From contig NC_082608.1 in assembly GCF_030936135.1 (NCBI RefSeq), forward strand, positions 5,801,035 to 5,865,034: a DNA stretch of 64,000 nt, written 5' to 3'. Below are positions 23,801 through 34,464 of the stretch, in pieces. Every line of letters starts with the position of its first letter. Within the stretch, counting starts at the first letter, position 1. Made by a program: the position numbers and the translations under genes. Under the pieces are notes generated by a model, which saw only the letters and a program-made list of their open reading frames with translations, made no database searches and was not told the origin of the DNA. Source of the DNA: Gavia stellata (taxonomy: Eukaryota; Chordata; Aves; Gaviiformes; Gaviidae).

Positions 23801-26800
23801 CCTCAAGTAGAGGTACCCATGGAATAAATACTGCTTTCGGGCTTTCCTGAACTCGATTTGCATGACTGTAGCTTTGGTCATGGTTTTTAAATACTTTTAA
23901 GCTTGACTGCATGGGCGATGGAGCAGTCAGCTCCATAATGAATAGGAGTAGTCTTTCATGTAGCATCTGCTGAATTGCCAGTTCTTATTCCAAACAAAAA
24001 TGAAAACCTAAATATTTCTTGTTGAAAAGATCCATGACAATGTGAATTTAGTTCTTAACTGTATGTTTTAACACTGAAAACTCAGATTTGTAGTTTACTT
24101 GAAATTCAACTAAACCAAGGAAAATTGCTGCTTTCTGCTCTGTCTATGCTGTAGTTTGCAAAAATGCAAAGTAAGATATAACTATACTTTTCTCCATAGT
24201 TTTTCTCCATGGAATCCAGCTATACATGATGAAGCTAGAGAGAAAATGTTGACTCAGAAGGTATGTGCAAAGTCCAGATTCTCACTATAGTAAGGGTTTA
24301 TTGCTTGATGAGGGAAGAAAGGTTCCCTGTCTCTTTGTGATGAGCATGTACTAGACAGACCTTATTCCACCCCTCTTTTGGATCAGTAGGCGTGCTGAAA
24401 CTGATTTGGTCTCTTAACTAAGCAGTTGTGTCACTGTTCTAACTTCAGTGTGTTAAGCAGTTAATCATTAAGCCAGCTAGAAAGCTTTGTTAGTACGATT
24501 GTTGGCACGCTTGGCAGATTTTTTTTTTTGTTTAGGGATGGAAGGGAGGGAAGAAGGGGAAAGAAAAGATTTGCTGACTGCCTATGAGCTTGTCCTGCAC
24601 TTGCCATGGCCGTTACCACTTCCGCATAACCTGACAGCCCCCAATTTCTTTGTTCTCTTCTGTTGAGAGATCTTTCATTACTGAATCAAAGCTTCAGGGC
24701 TTTCTTCTCATTCTAAACTTTCTGAAGCAGCACAAGTAGAGTACCTTGCTCATATCTAACGCAACTGATTTCTAATAAGACAACATCAGCTGATCAAAGG
24801 GTGCTTAGAGTTACTTCTATCACAAAACACTCTTACTGATATAACAAGAATGTGTTGGTTCATATAGCTTTCACCTGAGCAACACCTTTGGTTTTGGGGG
24901 AGGGAGGTGGTTTGTTTTGTTTGGGTTTTTTAAATTATTTCTTTGCACTTGACAAGAGCTGGCACACAGCAATTCTGAGTCTGCACTGAGTGGCATGACG
25001 AGTCAATCCTCTTGCAGTGCCTAGGGATTCTGAAATGGTGGCTGGTATCTTTGCTGGACTGGCAAGGAAATGCACTCTGAATGTTTTAGTTACTGGCTTG
25101 GGCTCCTTGCACCAGAGCTGTGGTGTAGTTTGCTGCTTTTTTTGTAAATAAATAAATTTTTAAAAATATTTTTTCTTTTTTTGTTGGTCCAAACTTCAGT
25201 CTTCCTCTCTGCAAGCCTTAACTCATGTTCTTTCATGTCTTCTGGCATGAATGAGATTTTTACATTGATCTTAATACAATACACTGCTTCTAAGCTCAGT
25301 GTAGCAATGTTCCCAGCTGCCAGTCACAGCAGGGGTTGAGGTGAGGTGACCTTTCTCCAGCCTTAGAACACACAGGAAAATATTTAATTATTTTGATGAG
25401 ATTCTGGCTTCTTGATGTTCTTACAAGAACTTAAGAAATGCTTTTGACTCTTCCCCCCCCCTTCTCCTTCATTCTCCACCTCCTTCTCTCTTATCCTTTA
25501 AATCAAAGACCTAAAGAGAAAGAACAGGTTGGAGTGCTTGAAATAGAAGGGATATGATGTTGTCTCAGAGACTGATAGCAAACATAATGCCAGTGATGAC
25601 TTTTCTTTCACCCTTTTCCTTTGGAGATGCGTGTTAATTTCTCTTTAAGTGAAAACTAACATTTTGGTAACTGTTGCATGTATGGTGCTTTAGTTGCTGG
25701 GGTAGTTTGTTGATAGCAGGCATGGCCGAACTTCTGTGCCTTAGGAGATTTGTGCCAAAATGTCGGTGTAGCTGAGAACATTCTTTTCCTTACCTGTAAA
25801 GGAAGTTCCCTAATACTGTATCCTGTCTTTCCCTTCTTCTGCAACCCTGGATCCTTGTTTATTACCTGTGTAATTCCTATGCCTTGGGAAAAAACTAGAC
25901 CATTCTACAACTGTAGCCCAGGAAAGGCTGCAATGTCCCAGTTCCCCGTTGAGCACATGGCTTTTGCTAGATGAGTCCTGTGTGCAGCATGTGATAGGCA
26001 GGTGCTACTCTGCCAGGCTCAAGCCTGATCCCTCTTGTTTGCTGTTGTCTGATGTGTCATGGCAATTCTATCACGCAGTGTCACCACTAGGTTTCATTTT
26101 CTTGCTGACTTAATTTACTTTGTCAGGCAAAGGACTTCCCATAGTATGACGAAGTCTACTCACATCATTATCCCTTTCTAGAACATGATGCGTCATTCCA
26201 GCTTTGAGGTAGTTGGCATACAGATGTTCTAATGAGCCTATAGCAGTGCAGAGGCAGGGCTAGTTCCTGGTGTGCAAGAAATCTGCAAGCTATTCTGTTT
26301 CTTTGACCTGCTAGAGTAGGTCTCTAATTTACTAATGTTCTTAAACTACTTTAAGTCTACAGATGCTTGAAGTTGCACCTTTCTCCCTCAACTTGAGGCT
26401 TTTTTTTTTTTGTCTCCTAAATTGCAATAGTCCGTCTCAAATGTTCATTGCATTGTGTTAGGTAGAAATAGTTACTGTTCAAGCATTTAACTGTGATAAA
26501 TGCTCAGGGAAGGGAATAACCATCCTTGGAAAGCGTTAAGAAACTCCATGGTATAGCAAAGGTATCTGTTGCTACTTTGCCATGTTAATTTGCGTTTAGA
26601 AGCCTTCAGTGGGGTGGGCACAGTATGCCCAGCATCACAAGGTAGTATGCTCCACTTACAACATCAGGTTAATGACAGAAATGTTTTGATTTGGATTGAC
26701 ACTTCTTTCTATAGAACCGAGAAATTTGGCAAATAGCAGTGCAGCGGTGCTGGCCATGGCTTTCAAGCAAAAGGCGCTATTCAAAGCGTATCTTTTAATC

Positions 26801-27162
26801 TTTATGGTACGATGGGGTAGCAGTACGTGAACTAAGTTATTAAAACTCTCCTGTAGTGTCAGGGTAGTCCTACAGATGCCACATGCATTTGCAGAAATTA
26901 AACCAGTAGCCATTTTACTGTTCCTCTTTGAGGAGAGGAAGTGATGCTAGCCTCTTTTATGCTTGTATTTGCCAAAGGTAAAATGGCTGTGGAGGGACTG
27001 AAGAGGGTTTAGGGTATCTAGTAATTCTGACTTTAACTTTCTTCTACCTAGAAGAAGCCAGAAGATCAGCACTGCAAAAGCATGCACGTTTCTGGCCTGT
27101 CGTGGGTAAAGCCTGGCTCAGTTCAGCCTTTCAGCAAAGAAGAGAAGACGATGCCTACTTAG
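17812..27162 (+). CDS. AKTIP: AKTIP (FTS), inactive E2-like subunit of the FTS-Hook-FHIP complex
   Basis: AKTIP binds HOOK proteins and FHIP to link vesicles to dynein; it was named for binding AKT1 and is also linked to telomere replication. Coding exons: 17812-17853, 19174-19379, 21329-21393, 21482-21582, 22909-22997, 23071-23169, 23380-23487, 24200-24260, 27052-27162. Phases agree throughout, giving 882 nt and 293 residues; human is 292. Residues about 1-70 are a Ser/Thr/Pro-rich tail; about 75-225 form the UBC/UEV fold. Key words are [35 protein letters not shown] and [19 protein letters not shown]. In active E2 enzymes the last region carries the catalytic Cys (about GxIC); here Asp occupies it, so no ubiquitin transfer is expected. 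The start is MNPFWSM in exon 2, with G at -3. No internal stop or lost splice site was seen. Confidence 0.96.
19174..19379 (+). CDS. AKTIP: AKTIP exon 3
   Basis: The acceptor is tctaacag and the donor TT|GTAGGT, with the Phe codon split across the intron. It encodes the Ser/Thr/Pro-rich N-terminal region ([17 protein letters not shown]) and the start of the UEV fold ([13 protein letters not shown]). Confidence 0.95.
21329..21393 (+). CDS. AKTIP: AKTIP exon 4
   Basis: This exon of 65 nt encodes [21 protein letters not shown], the first helix-strand part of the UEV fold. Intron 4 after it is only 88 bp, with a long T run. Confidence 0.95.
21482..21582 (+). CDS. AKTIP: AKTIP exon 5
   Basis: The exon starts by completing the Met codon (A|TG) and reads [20 protein letters not shown], ending DNYPDGDCP at CCG|GTAAGT. 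It forms the central beta sheet of the UEV fold. Confidence 0.95.
22909..22997 (+). CDS. AKTIP: AKTIP exon 6
   Basis: This exon encodes [20 protein letters not shown] then DVKRAFAKW, including the site where active E2 enzymes carry the catalytic Cys, here replaced. The donor AG|GTTAGT is slightly off consensus. Confidence 0.95.
23071..23169 (+). CDS. AKTIP: AKTIP exon 7
   Basis: The exon reads [20 protein letters not shown] and ends within the Leu codon of NPEAAVL at a GTGAGT donor. Intron 6 before it is only 73 bp. Confidence 0.95.
23380..23487 (+). CDS. AKTIP: AKTIP exon 8
   Basis: The exon reads [20 protein letters not shown] and continues to [10 protein letters not shown]. It covers the C-terminal helices of the UEV fold and ends AT|GTAAGT. 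Confidence 0.95.
23716..23808. repeat. C/A-rich simple tract
   Basis: This tract of about 90 bases is made of AAAACC, CCCAAAC and AAACAAAC words in AKTIP intron 8. Its complement has several G runs. Confidence 0.65.
24200..24260 (+). CDS. AKTIP: AKTIP exon 9
   Basis: The exon reads [20 protein letters not shown] after completing the Ile codon and ends AAG|GTATGT. A long intron (2.8 kb) follows. Confidence 0.95.
24261..27051 (+). other. AKTIP: AKTIP intron 9
   Basis: This is the largest intron between AKTIP coding exons. It holds a poly-T/G stretch near 24885-24930, a C run near 25453 and a T run near 26400. Nothing exon-like matching AKTIP was seen. Confidence 0.6.
27052..27162 (+). CDS. 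AKTIP: AKTIP exon 10, terminal coding part
   Basis: After the acceptor cttctacctag the frame reads [20 protein letters not shown] and ends EEKTMPT then TAG at 27160-27162. The C-terminal tail is close in length to the human protein. Confidence 0.95.
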
Positions 27163-27890
27163 CTCTTCTGGACTGTGGTGCACAAAACACTTTCTGTGGG
27201 TGGAGGGAATGTAATGGAGGGAGAAGCAGCAAAGCAGCTTGTCCTTCTTGACTACGGATTAGCAAAAACTGAATGGTAGCAGTGACTCCAGTAAACCTGT
27301 TCAACGGATTACTGACTCTTAATGTTTTACATATGCATTAGGTTTTAAAGGCTTGCCTGGAGTTCGGAAGTCTCTCTTGAACACTGCAGTACTTCTGCCT
27401 GAAGACTGTCTAGGGTGGGTAATTCCTCAGGGCTCTGAAATGCCTGGAGGTTTTGGGTTGGTTTTTAAGCTTTTATTTTTTCCCTCCAGGAATAGCAATT
27501 TTTTAAAAAAATCTTAAATTACTGGCAGAAATATTAGCATTGGAAATATGATGCCAGAGGTAAGCTGTGTTCATGTAAACTAATATAGCAGAGTTAAACA
27601 CTATATTTAATGGTTTTAAATACTTTGGTTTCTATTGTAAATATATTAGGATTTGAAATTGTATATAGACGGTTCATTGACTCCATTTAGCACTTTCCAG
27701 AGGTAAAGCTGGGGATGATGTATGATGTATTATTGATTTGTAAATGGATATTGTCACTAAAGCGCACATTAGTCTGACAGGGTGAAAGCAGAATGTCAGG
27801 CTTGTTAGACTTTTATTACATAAACACTAAAATCAAAGCTTTTAATGGTGGTCTCTTGAGCTAATAAAATCTTAGAGGATTTTAGATTCC
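27163..27890 (+). other. AKTIP: AKTIP 3' UTR
   Basis: The region runs from the TAG at 27160 to the first clear AATAAA at 27863-27868. A second AATAAA at 27953-27958 is an alternative end. Part of it (27571-27646) has a diverged copy about 1.6 kb downstream. Confidence 0.6.
27863..27868 (+). terminator. AKTIP: AKTIP polyadenylation signal
   Basis: The hexamer AATAAA lies about 700 bp after the stop codon. Another AATAAA at 27953-27958 could be used instead. Confidence 0.5.
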
Positions 27891-28388
27891 CTAGGTGTCT
27901 AGGGGATTACTTAGGATAGCTTGACTAATGTGTGTTAATAGTGACATCTTAAAATAAAAAGAAACCATGATCTAGCTTTTGTCCCTCTGTTTGTCTATAT
28001 TGTAGACATTTAGCAAAGACTGGAACCGGAATGGAAGCACCTGGCTACATATGTACTTGCCTGCATATGCATTCAGGCCGTTAATGGGGGAACAGGATGT
28101 ACTGAAGAGACTGGTTAAATACAGTTTTGTTCCATGTGCAGGAGAGCCTTTCTAAAGCATGTGTGAGCTCAGGACAGAATCTTTCACTTTTCACAAGAGT
28201 CTTCCTGGTGTCGGAGCCTAGCGTAATGCCTTACTCTTCCCTAACAGGATTTTCCTATCAAAACCTGTAATGTTAACCCTTTACAGCTGGGCTGCGTTTT
28301 CTTTGGCTCCTCATACCTGTACTGATGGCATTAATGCAAACCCTACTGCCTAGTAGCGAGAAGTAGTGACTTCATATATAAATGTGAT

Positions 28389-28463
28389 GTGGTGTTTGGG
28401 GAGGGTGGGGAGTGGTATGGTGTGTGTTTTGGTTTTGTGGGGGGTTTTTGTCTTTTGTTTTTA
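28389..28463. repeat. G-rich G/T tract
   Basis: The tract contains GGGGAGGGTGGGG, then TGTGTGTTTTGGTTTTGT, then a run of six G and a T-rich tail. It has three closely spaced G runs and a fourth farther away. Confidence 0.6.
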
Positions 28464-29198
28464 TCTGACAAGCTAAATCCAGTTGTCGTATAACAAACTT
28501 TTCCTGTTCCCTTTGAGAACAACTTCTTAGCTCTTAAGGAAATAGCCAAAGACTTCACAAGTAATATGCTATGATATACCAAATGATTAATTTAATGTAC
28601 TGTTAAGGATGACTTGAGTGGTTTCTATGCAGCACTTAACGTTGTATAAATTAAGTACTTACTCTGTTTTAGGTAATGTTGAAATCTTAATGCATGATGT
28701 TGCTTTAAACCTTTTAAAGCTTCTGCCTTTGAGATGCAGCGGTTTCCTGGGGCTGCCTGGAGTGTCTCTTGTACTGCTGGAATTCCTCTTTAGACAGAAG
28801 AATGCAGAGGCTGTGCGGAGAGCAAGAATCCTCTTTTAAGGCAGAGAAGGAAGTGCATCCAAAGGTGCATTTCTTGGGGCTACTCTTTCCTCTTTAACTC
28901 CTCTCATCTTATAAAGGGATTGTTACAGGACTGAGGTTCTTGACTAAATGCTAAAATGTTCTTTCTAAACCTTAGATCCATTGATGCTCAGTCTAATAAG
29001 AGAAATATAATTTAGAGTGGCTCCTTCCTAAACAAATTCAAGGTTGAAGAGCAATTATAAGCATAAGTTACCAAGCAGGTACTTCTGAACCAGGTTATTT
29101 GTGATTGATCTATGGCCTTCAGCTTTCTGAAAGCTCTTGCTAGCTCTGTATAGGTGAGGTATGGGTCTGTGTAAACTGAAGGCTCTGGCAGGCTCTGG

Positions 29199-29275
29199 TC
29201 ATGTGAACTAGTACAGCAGATTTAAACATATTTAATGGCTTTAAATGCACTGGGATTTTTATTGTAAACCGTATT
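29199..29275 (+). repeat. diverged copy of an AKTIP 3' UTR segment
   Basis: The stretch aligns with 27571-27646 by eye: shared words include TCATGT(A/G)AACTA, CAGCAGA/TAGCAGAG, TATTTAATGG, TTTTAAAT/CTTTAAAT and TATTGTAAA, at roughly three quarters identity with one 2-base gap. Orientation is the same. Confidence 0.55.
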
Positions 29276-32200
29276 GAAAGTGGTGGCTGAGTGCAGATCT
29301 TCCAAAAGGATACTTTTGCCAAGCCAAGTCAATCGCTGGGTGAGATGTCTGTGACTTGGTATGATTTTGTAGGCAATGAACTTGGAGTAAACTCAGTTTC
29401 TACTGTCTTCAGCATAAATCTGTCTCCTCTAGTTCAGAGCCTAATCCAACTTTGTTATAAGGCTGCGAAGAAGATGTATTAAGGCAGTGGCATTTAAAAA
29501 TAGATAGGGAAATGTAGAGCAAATCTGCAGTCTTTAGCAGCTCTCTGAAGGTTGCTGCTGGTATGTTTTCAGACAGTTGCAAAGACATTACTAGAATAAT
29601 TCTGTGTGTTTCCACTTACAGCAGTATTGCCATGTCATCCCCAGAGAAGCTCATCGCAAACAGTCTGGTACGTTGATGTATCAGTAACTAGAGTAAAGCC
29701 AACAGACTTGGTGTAGGATGTTTTGCTGTGTGAGTCTTGAAACAGTGGCTACTGTTAGGAGAAGCACTGTACCTGTTCCTACAGTAACGCTAGAAACCAG
29801 CACCAGCAAGACAACATCAAACTAAATGTTGCTTTCTTGCTAGTAGTGGTGGCTTGTTGGAGCAAAACGTTCCAACTCCAAACCTCAAAACAAACCTGTG
29901 CAAATAATGGATTTGAGATTTTTGTGGTGGTTGCTCTCTTCTCCCATTCCTGCCCCTTGGGAAGTGGGAGAAGGCTTAGGACTGGCAAGAACTTTGCTCT
30001 TACTCTTTTTTTGTTTGTTTGGTTGGTTTTTTTAAAACATTACATAAATAAACTGTTAAGTCCTGTCTTCAGATCAAAAACTTTGAGGAGAGTGCAAAAT
30101 TCTGAATTGGCACTTTGGTTTGTGTACTCTTTCCTGTAGTAGGATCATTCTACCTCTTTATTTAAATATATGTTTTTCTAACATTGTTTTGGCATTCTTT
30201 ATCTTGCATGCTAAAGTTAGTTATTTTGTGAGAACAGGACTTGGATGGCAGATAACTGTAACCCATTTATATTTTTTTCCGTGTATCAGCATAGAAAAGG
30301 AGGAAAAACCTGAGGATCCTGGAAGAAGGCAAGTGATTCTCTCTGCTGTTCCTGTTGTCAGTCCTGTGATGGCATGTGCAGAAAGACTTTGTGTCCTTCC
30401 CTCTCTTCCTTACCCACCATGGGAAAGCAAAAGGAAGCAGAAACCTTCTGGAGCAGTTGCTTAGTGCCACAGCCGTTTCTTGAAAAGCTAGTGAGTAACG
30501 GTGCTCGAGAGTGTGAGAGTGTGTGTGTATGAGTGCACGCACGTGTGGTTTTCCTCCTGTGTGAGCAAAGGAATGAGTAAGTGGGCACATAGCACTTCTC
30601 TGCTCCTGTCCTCCTGGTTCAGTGATCTTTAGGAAACTACGGCCAGTGTAAAATAGGGGTTCGAAACCTGATTTTTCAGTCTTTCAAAGCAAAGAATGTC
30701 ATTCTTACCCTGTATTGCCAACCACAGAAGCTGTCTGGCCCGCCTCCATCAGTGAGAGGGAGATCCTGTGGGCCGGGGGGCTGTGAGTGCCCGTGCTCAG
30801 GTGCAGTGTGTTGCCTGAGGTGGCACGTTAAGTGTGTGCTGGCAGCACCCGTGGCATCTCCCGGGCCAGCATGGCCGTGTGCAGCTCTGTGGGCCCCGTG
30901 CAGCTCTGCAGAGAGTTCCTGGCTTCATCTCCCAGCACGGTTGTGGACGCTTCTCCCTGGGATCTTTGCTGAAGGATCAAAGACCATGTCCACTCCTCGT
31001 GGAAAAGGGTGAGTGATCTCGCTGCTGATCTGCTCCTTTGAGAAGGAGGGAGGGAGGGAGACTGGGAGGCGGTAGTGGGGGAACCGGTGTCTTGCTCAGC
31101 CTCCCTCCTCTTGTAGCAGAAAAAAAGCTCATAGGTGGCGCAGGACAGGGCTGTAACAGTGGCTGTAGTGTGGGACTGCAGTTGTTTTCTGCCTCAAGTA
31201 CTTCTGAAATACTTGGTAGAAGCAAAGGCTGCTGAACGGCCATATTTTAGAAGCAAAGGCCTCGAGTGTTTGTGCATGTAGGCCGGGGTTAAGAAGGGAA
31301 CCGCCCGAAGACCAGCTGTTCTCAAGAGCGTGCTTAGGTTGTTGGGTACATTTTGCTTTTTTTCACGCTTGCAGTTCCACAGACGTGGAGGCGGTGCGCC
31401 TGGGGAACAGCCTTTCTCTGTGTAGCTTGGGCAGGAGTTTGGCTGTGCTTTCACTCTGGTTCAGATCCCTCCTGTGCTTTTAGATAGCTTTCTTAATAGC
31501 TCTTATTTAATGCTGTGCCTTGCAGTTTGCATTGTTAGGAAGGGTATGTGCAGGAAGTAGCTTGCATCCAGCTTGCACCTTCCCCAGCACTTCTGTGCCC
31601 ACGGAAAGGGTGGATGTGTGGCACAACGTACAGAGGAGCGCTTGCCGCAGCCACAGCTGATGTTTCATGCTTAAATCAAACTATTTCTGGGAGCGTGGGG
31701 TGGCTGACAACTGCTTGACAACTAGCTTAATATTTGGGAAATGTTTCTTTTGTTGCTCTCTTACCTTTTTCTTGCTCGTTGTGCAGCTGATCTGCTACTT
31801 GAAAAAAAAAGTCCTTTATAGTGTTTCTGGCTTTTGTTATTTGCATTCTTGGGAACAGATTTCTGACAATCCTAAGTATGCGTTGGTTCAATTTCACTCC
31901 ATCCTCCCTGTCGTGTGCCACTGGTCGTTAGCCTTTCTAACAAATATGTGGTTTTTAGTCAAGCGTGACCTTGCTATTGAGCAGCTTGCTTTCAGTAGCC
32001 CTTTTCTGCTAGGGGACTGTCTGGAATGGGGTACAGTGCAGCTCAAGTGGGCTTTGACATGGTGTTGGACTTGTAAAAACTTGTGAGAGAAACAGCCAAC
32101 TTCCTTGTCACCCAGTACAAGGGAGGAAGAGGTGGCTCTGTGTCACTTGCCTTGGTCAGCGCTCTCTCCTGTGTGGTGTTAATGCCCCGTTAGGACGTGT

Positions 32201-33518
32201 GTTCCGGATATCTGGCAGGTTATGAGGAATTGCAAGTGCCTTGGAGTTGTTAAGCACCAGTTCCGAGTTTGCAATAGGGAACAGAAAGAGAGGAACTGAT
32301 CTGAAAGCTGGGCTTGTATTGCCTGTGAAGTGGCGACGTGGTTTTTTTCAAAGAAAGCGTGTGGGAAAAGTTTTTGAGGGCTGGTGTACCGGCCTGGGGG
32401 GGAGCTACTAAAATACTGTGAGCAGGAATTCTGTTGCTGCTGTTATTTCTCTTACACTTTTCTTGAAGGCTGAAAAATTGAAATGCTTCAGCTTTAGCAT
32501 TAGAAAAATTTAGTTAAAGGACTCTTGTGTGAAGCAGAAAATGGGCCTAGCACAGTGACTGAGCCCGACGTACCAGCTGGGCAGGGAGGCAGAACTAGAG
32601 TGTTCATTTGGAACGTGAGAGCTCCTCTTTGTTTATTTTTATGATTATGCAGAAGCCTTTGTAATAAATCACTGACTTGCAAATTTCCTAAGCTGCTTAG
32701 GTGAAGGACTTGCATAGAAGTTTAATCCCTTCTAATCCTGGGATGCTCTTTCATCTCTGCTGCAGCAGGGCGGGCACAGGACTTGACTTAATTCCTAGTG
32801 CTGTACAAAACGGAGACGCGAAGTGACTGTGTCCCCCAGTGTGGGGCGGGGGGAGAGTTAAGTACGGAGCAAATCCTGGTAATTGTTACCTAATGTCAGT
32901 GCAGAGATGTGGCTGCTGAGCTTTTATGACTCCCATTGTTGTTGGGGTTTGGAAAACAGCAGTTAAAGGTCAGTAGAACCACTGACAAGGAAGAATGATA
33001 GAGTGGTGTAGTAAAAATGGTGGTTACCTGCGTAAGTTTTGTTTGTCTTTGAGCTGTTATGTACCTCTCTATGTCTGGTGAGTAGGTTGAATTGCTCTAA
33101 GCTAAACCCATGCTAATAGCAGTGTGCTGAAAAGAAAATAGTTTTCTTTATTTAAAGAATGCTGAATTATGTTTAGCTCAGAATGAACCGTGTGAATAAT
33201 TTATTATTTTTTTCAGATTGAGGAAGGGGAGAAAACACTAACTACGTCTTCTGTAATCGCATTTCTGTATTAAAAGAAGCTGTTCCAGGAGCAAGGTAGG
33301 CGAATACCGAAACGATACCGTTGAAATCAAATCCTTTCTCCTGACTTTAGCTGTCACCTTCCCTAGTACAGGTATATCATTTAACGAAAAACCCCATTTA
33401 AGTCCCTGCCAATGCTTTGCTAAAGTGGCATTTTTGAATATCAACTTTGCAATTCTGAACACTGTAAAGAGTATTTCAGAAAGAGAAATACAAGTTATGT
33501 TACACCAGTCTTAAACAG

Positions 33519-33582
33519 TGAAGTTTGCAGTTGGACTAGATGATCGTTGTAGGTCCCTTCCAACTGAACTGCTCTATTCTAA
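33519..33582 (+). repeat. CR1 3'-end scrap
   Basis: The words AGTTGGACTAGATGATCG, GTAGGTCCCTTCCAACTGAA and CTATTCTAAG are those of the CR1 3' terminus in sense orientation. Only about 60 bases remain. Confidence 0.8.
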
Positions 33583-34099
33583 GTCTTGAAGGAAATATTC
33601 TGAAGCTACTTGAGATCTTTTTTTTAAACCACGTTTACATACTACATTTTTTTTTTTCCCCCCTTCAGCACCCCTCTGTTAAAGTAGCTTTTTTAGCATT
33701 TGTTTGAAAGCATAAACTACAAATTGTACCTCTATTATTATTTACAGCTGAGGGTTACTGAACAGTTTGGTTTTGGAAAGGATAGAAACAACAGAAGCTG
33801 ATGAAACTTAGTGCCAGGGCCACTAGGTAAAAAAGCAGGGGAAAGCCAGTATGTCCTTAGCTGTAGAAACAGAGGACCTGGCTGCCAGTGGCCAAAACAG
33901 TTCTTAACTTTTCTAAGAATTCTTTGAAGTTTCCCTGGTTTAGGTCAAACATGAGTCCACAGGCTAGTATGTATGAAAATAATTCTGCTCTCATTGGATT
34001 AAAATGTGAGATCTTGTATCAAAGCTCCTGCAAGGCAGACACACCAGCATGCTTCTGTTCTAGGGTCCTCTGCCCCCGTGTAGCCTAGACAGCCGCCCT

Positions 34100-34184
34100 C
34101 CTCCTCTTCCTCCGCAAAGAGGAGCAGCACCGTGCGCCTGCGGCTGTGCTGGGAGAGGCTCCCCGGTACGGGAAGAAGAGGAGG
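34100..34184. other. long GC-rich imperfect hairpin
   Basis: The outer arms CCTCCTCTTCCTCC (34100-34113) and GGAAGAAGAGGAGG (34171-34184) pair with one mismatch. Inner GCAGCAC pairs with GTGCTG. The whole is about 85 bp, GC-rich in an AT-rich setting, roughly 280 bp beyond the RBL2 polyadenylation signal. Confidence 0.45.
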
Positions 34185-34464
34185 AAGCGTGCTTACAACA
34201 TGGCTAAACAGGGGCAGAGTGAATCCCTTTCCTTGTTGTACGACTAATAAGCGTGAGTCTGTCTTTTATTTTCTTTTTAACAATTAATTGTGATGTTTGA
34301 CTGATGTTCTCGCGATCGAGCATGTCTCGGGCCTTGTGGACCCCAGATACATGATCATTTCGATATTTTCTTGGTGCACTAACTGGTCAAAGCTGGTGTT
34401 TTGAGAGCTGCTGACTAGTTTTAGCTTTGCAGGTACAGTGCTTTTTTCATACAGGGACACGACA

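Larger units (their letters stand above)
27970..34460. other. intergenic space between convergent AKTIP and RBL2
   Basis: The space is about 6.5 kb. It holds a G/T-rich tract (28389-28463), a diverged AKTIP 3' UTR copy (29199-29275), a GC-rich patch around 30720-31010, an exon-like stretch at 33217-33295, a CR1 end (33519-33582) and a GC-rich hairpin (34100-34184). No known protein gene was recognised. Confidence 0.6.

Noticed and set aside
30267-30590. Minus-strand frames rich in His and Thr near 30.3-30.6 kb
   Set aside because: They come from a GT-rich repeat (GTGTGAGAGTGTGTGTG) read on the complementary strand.
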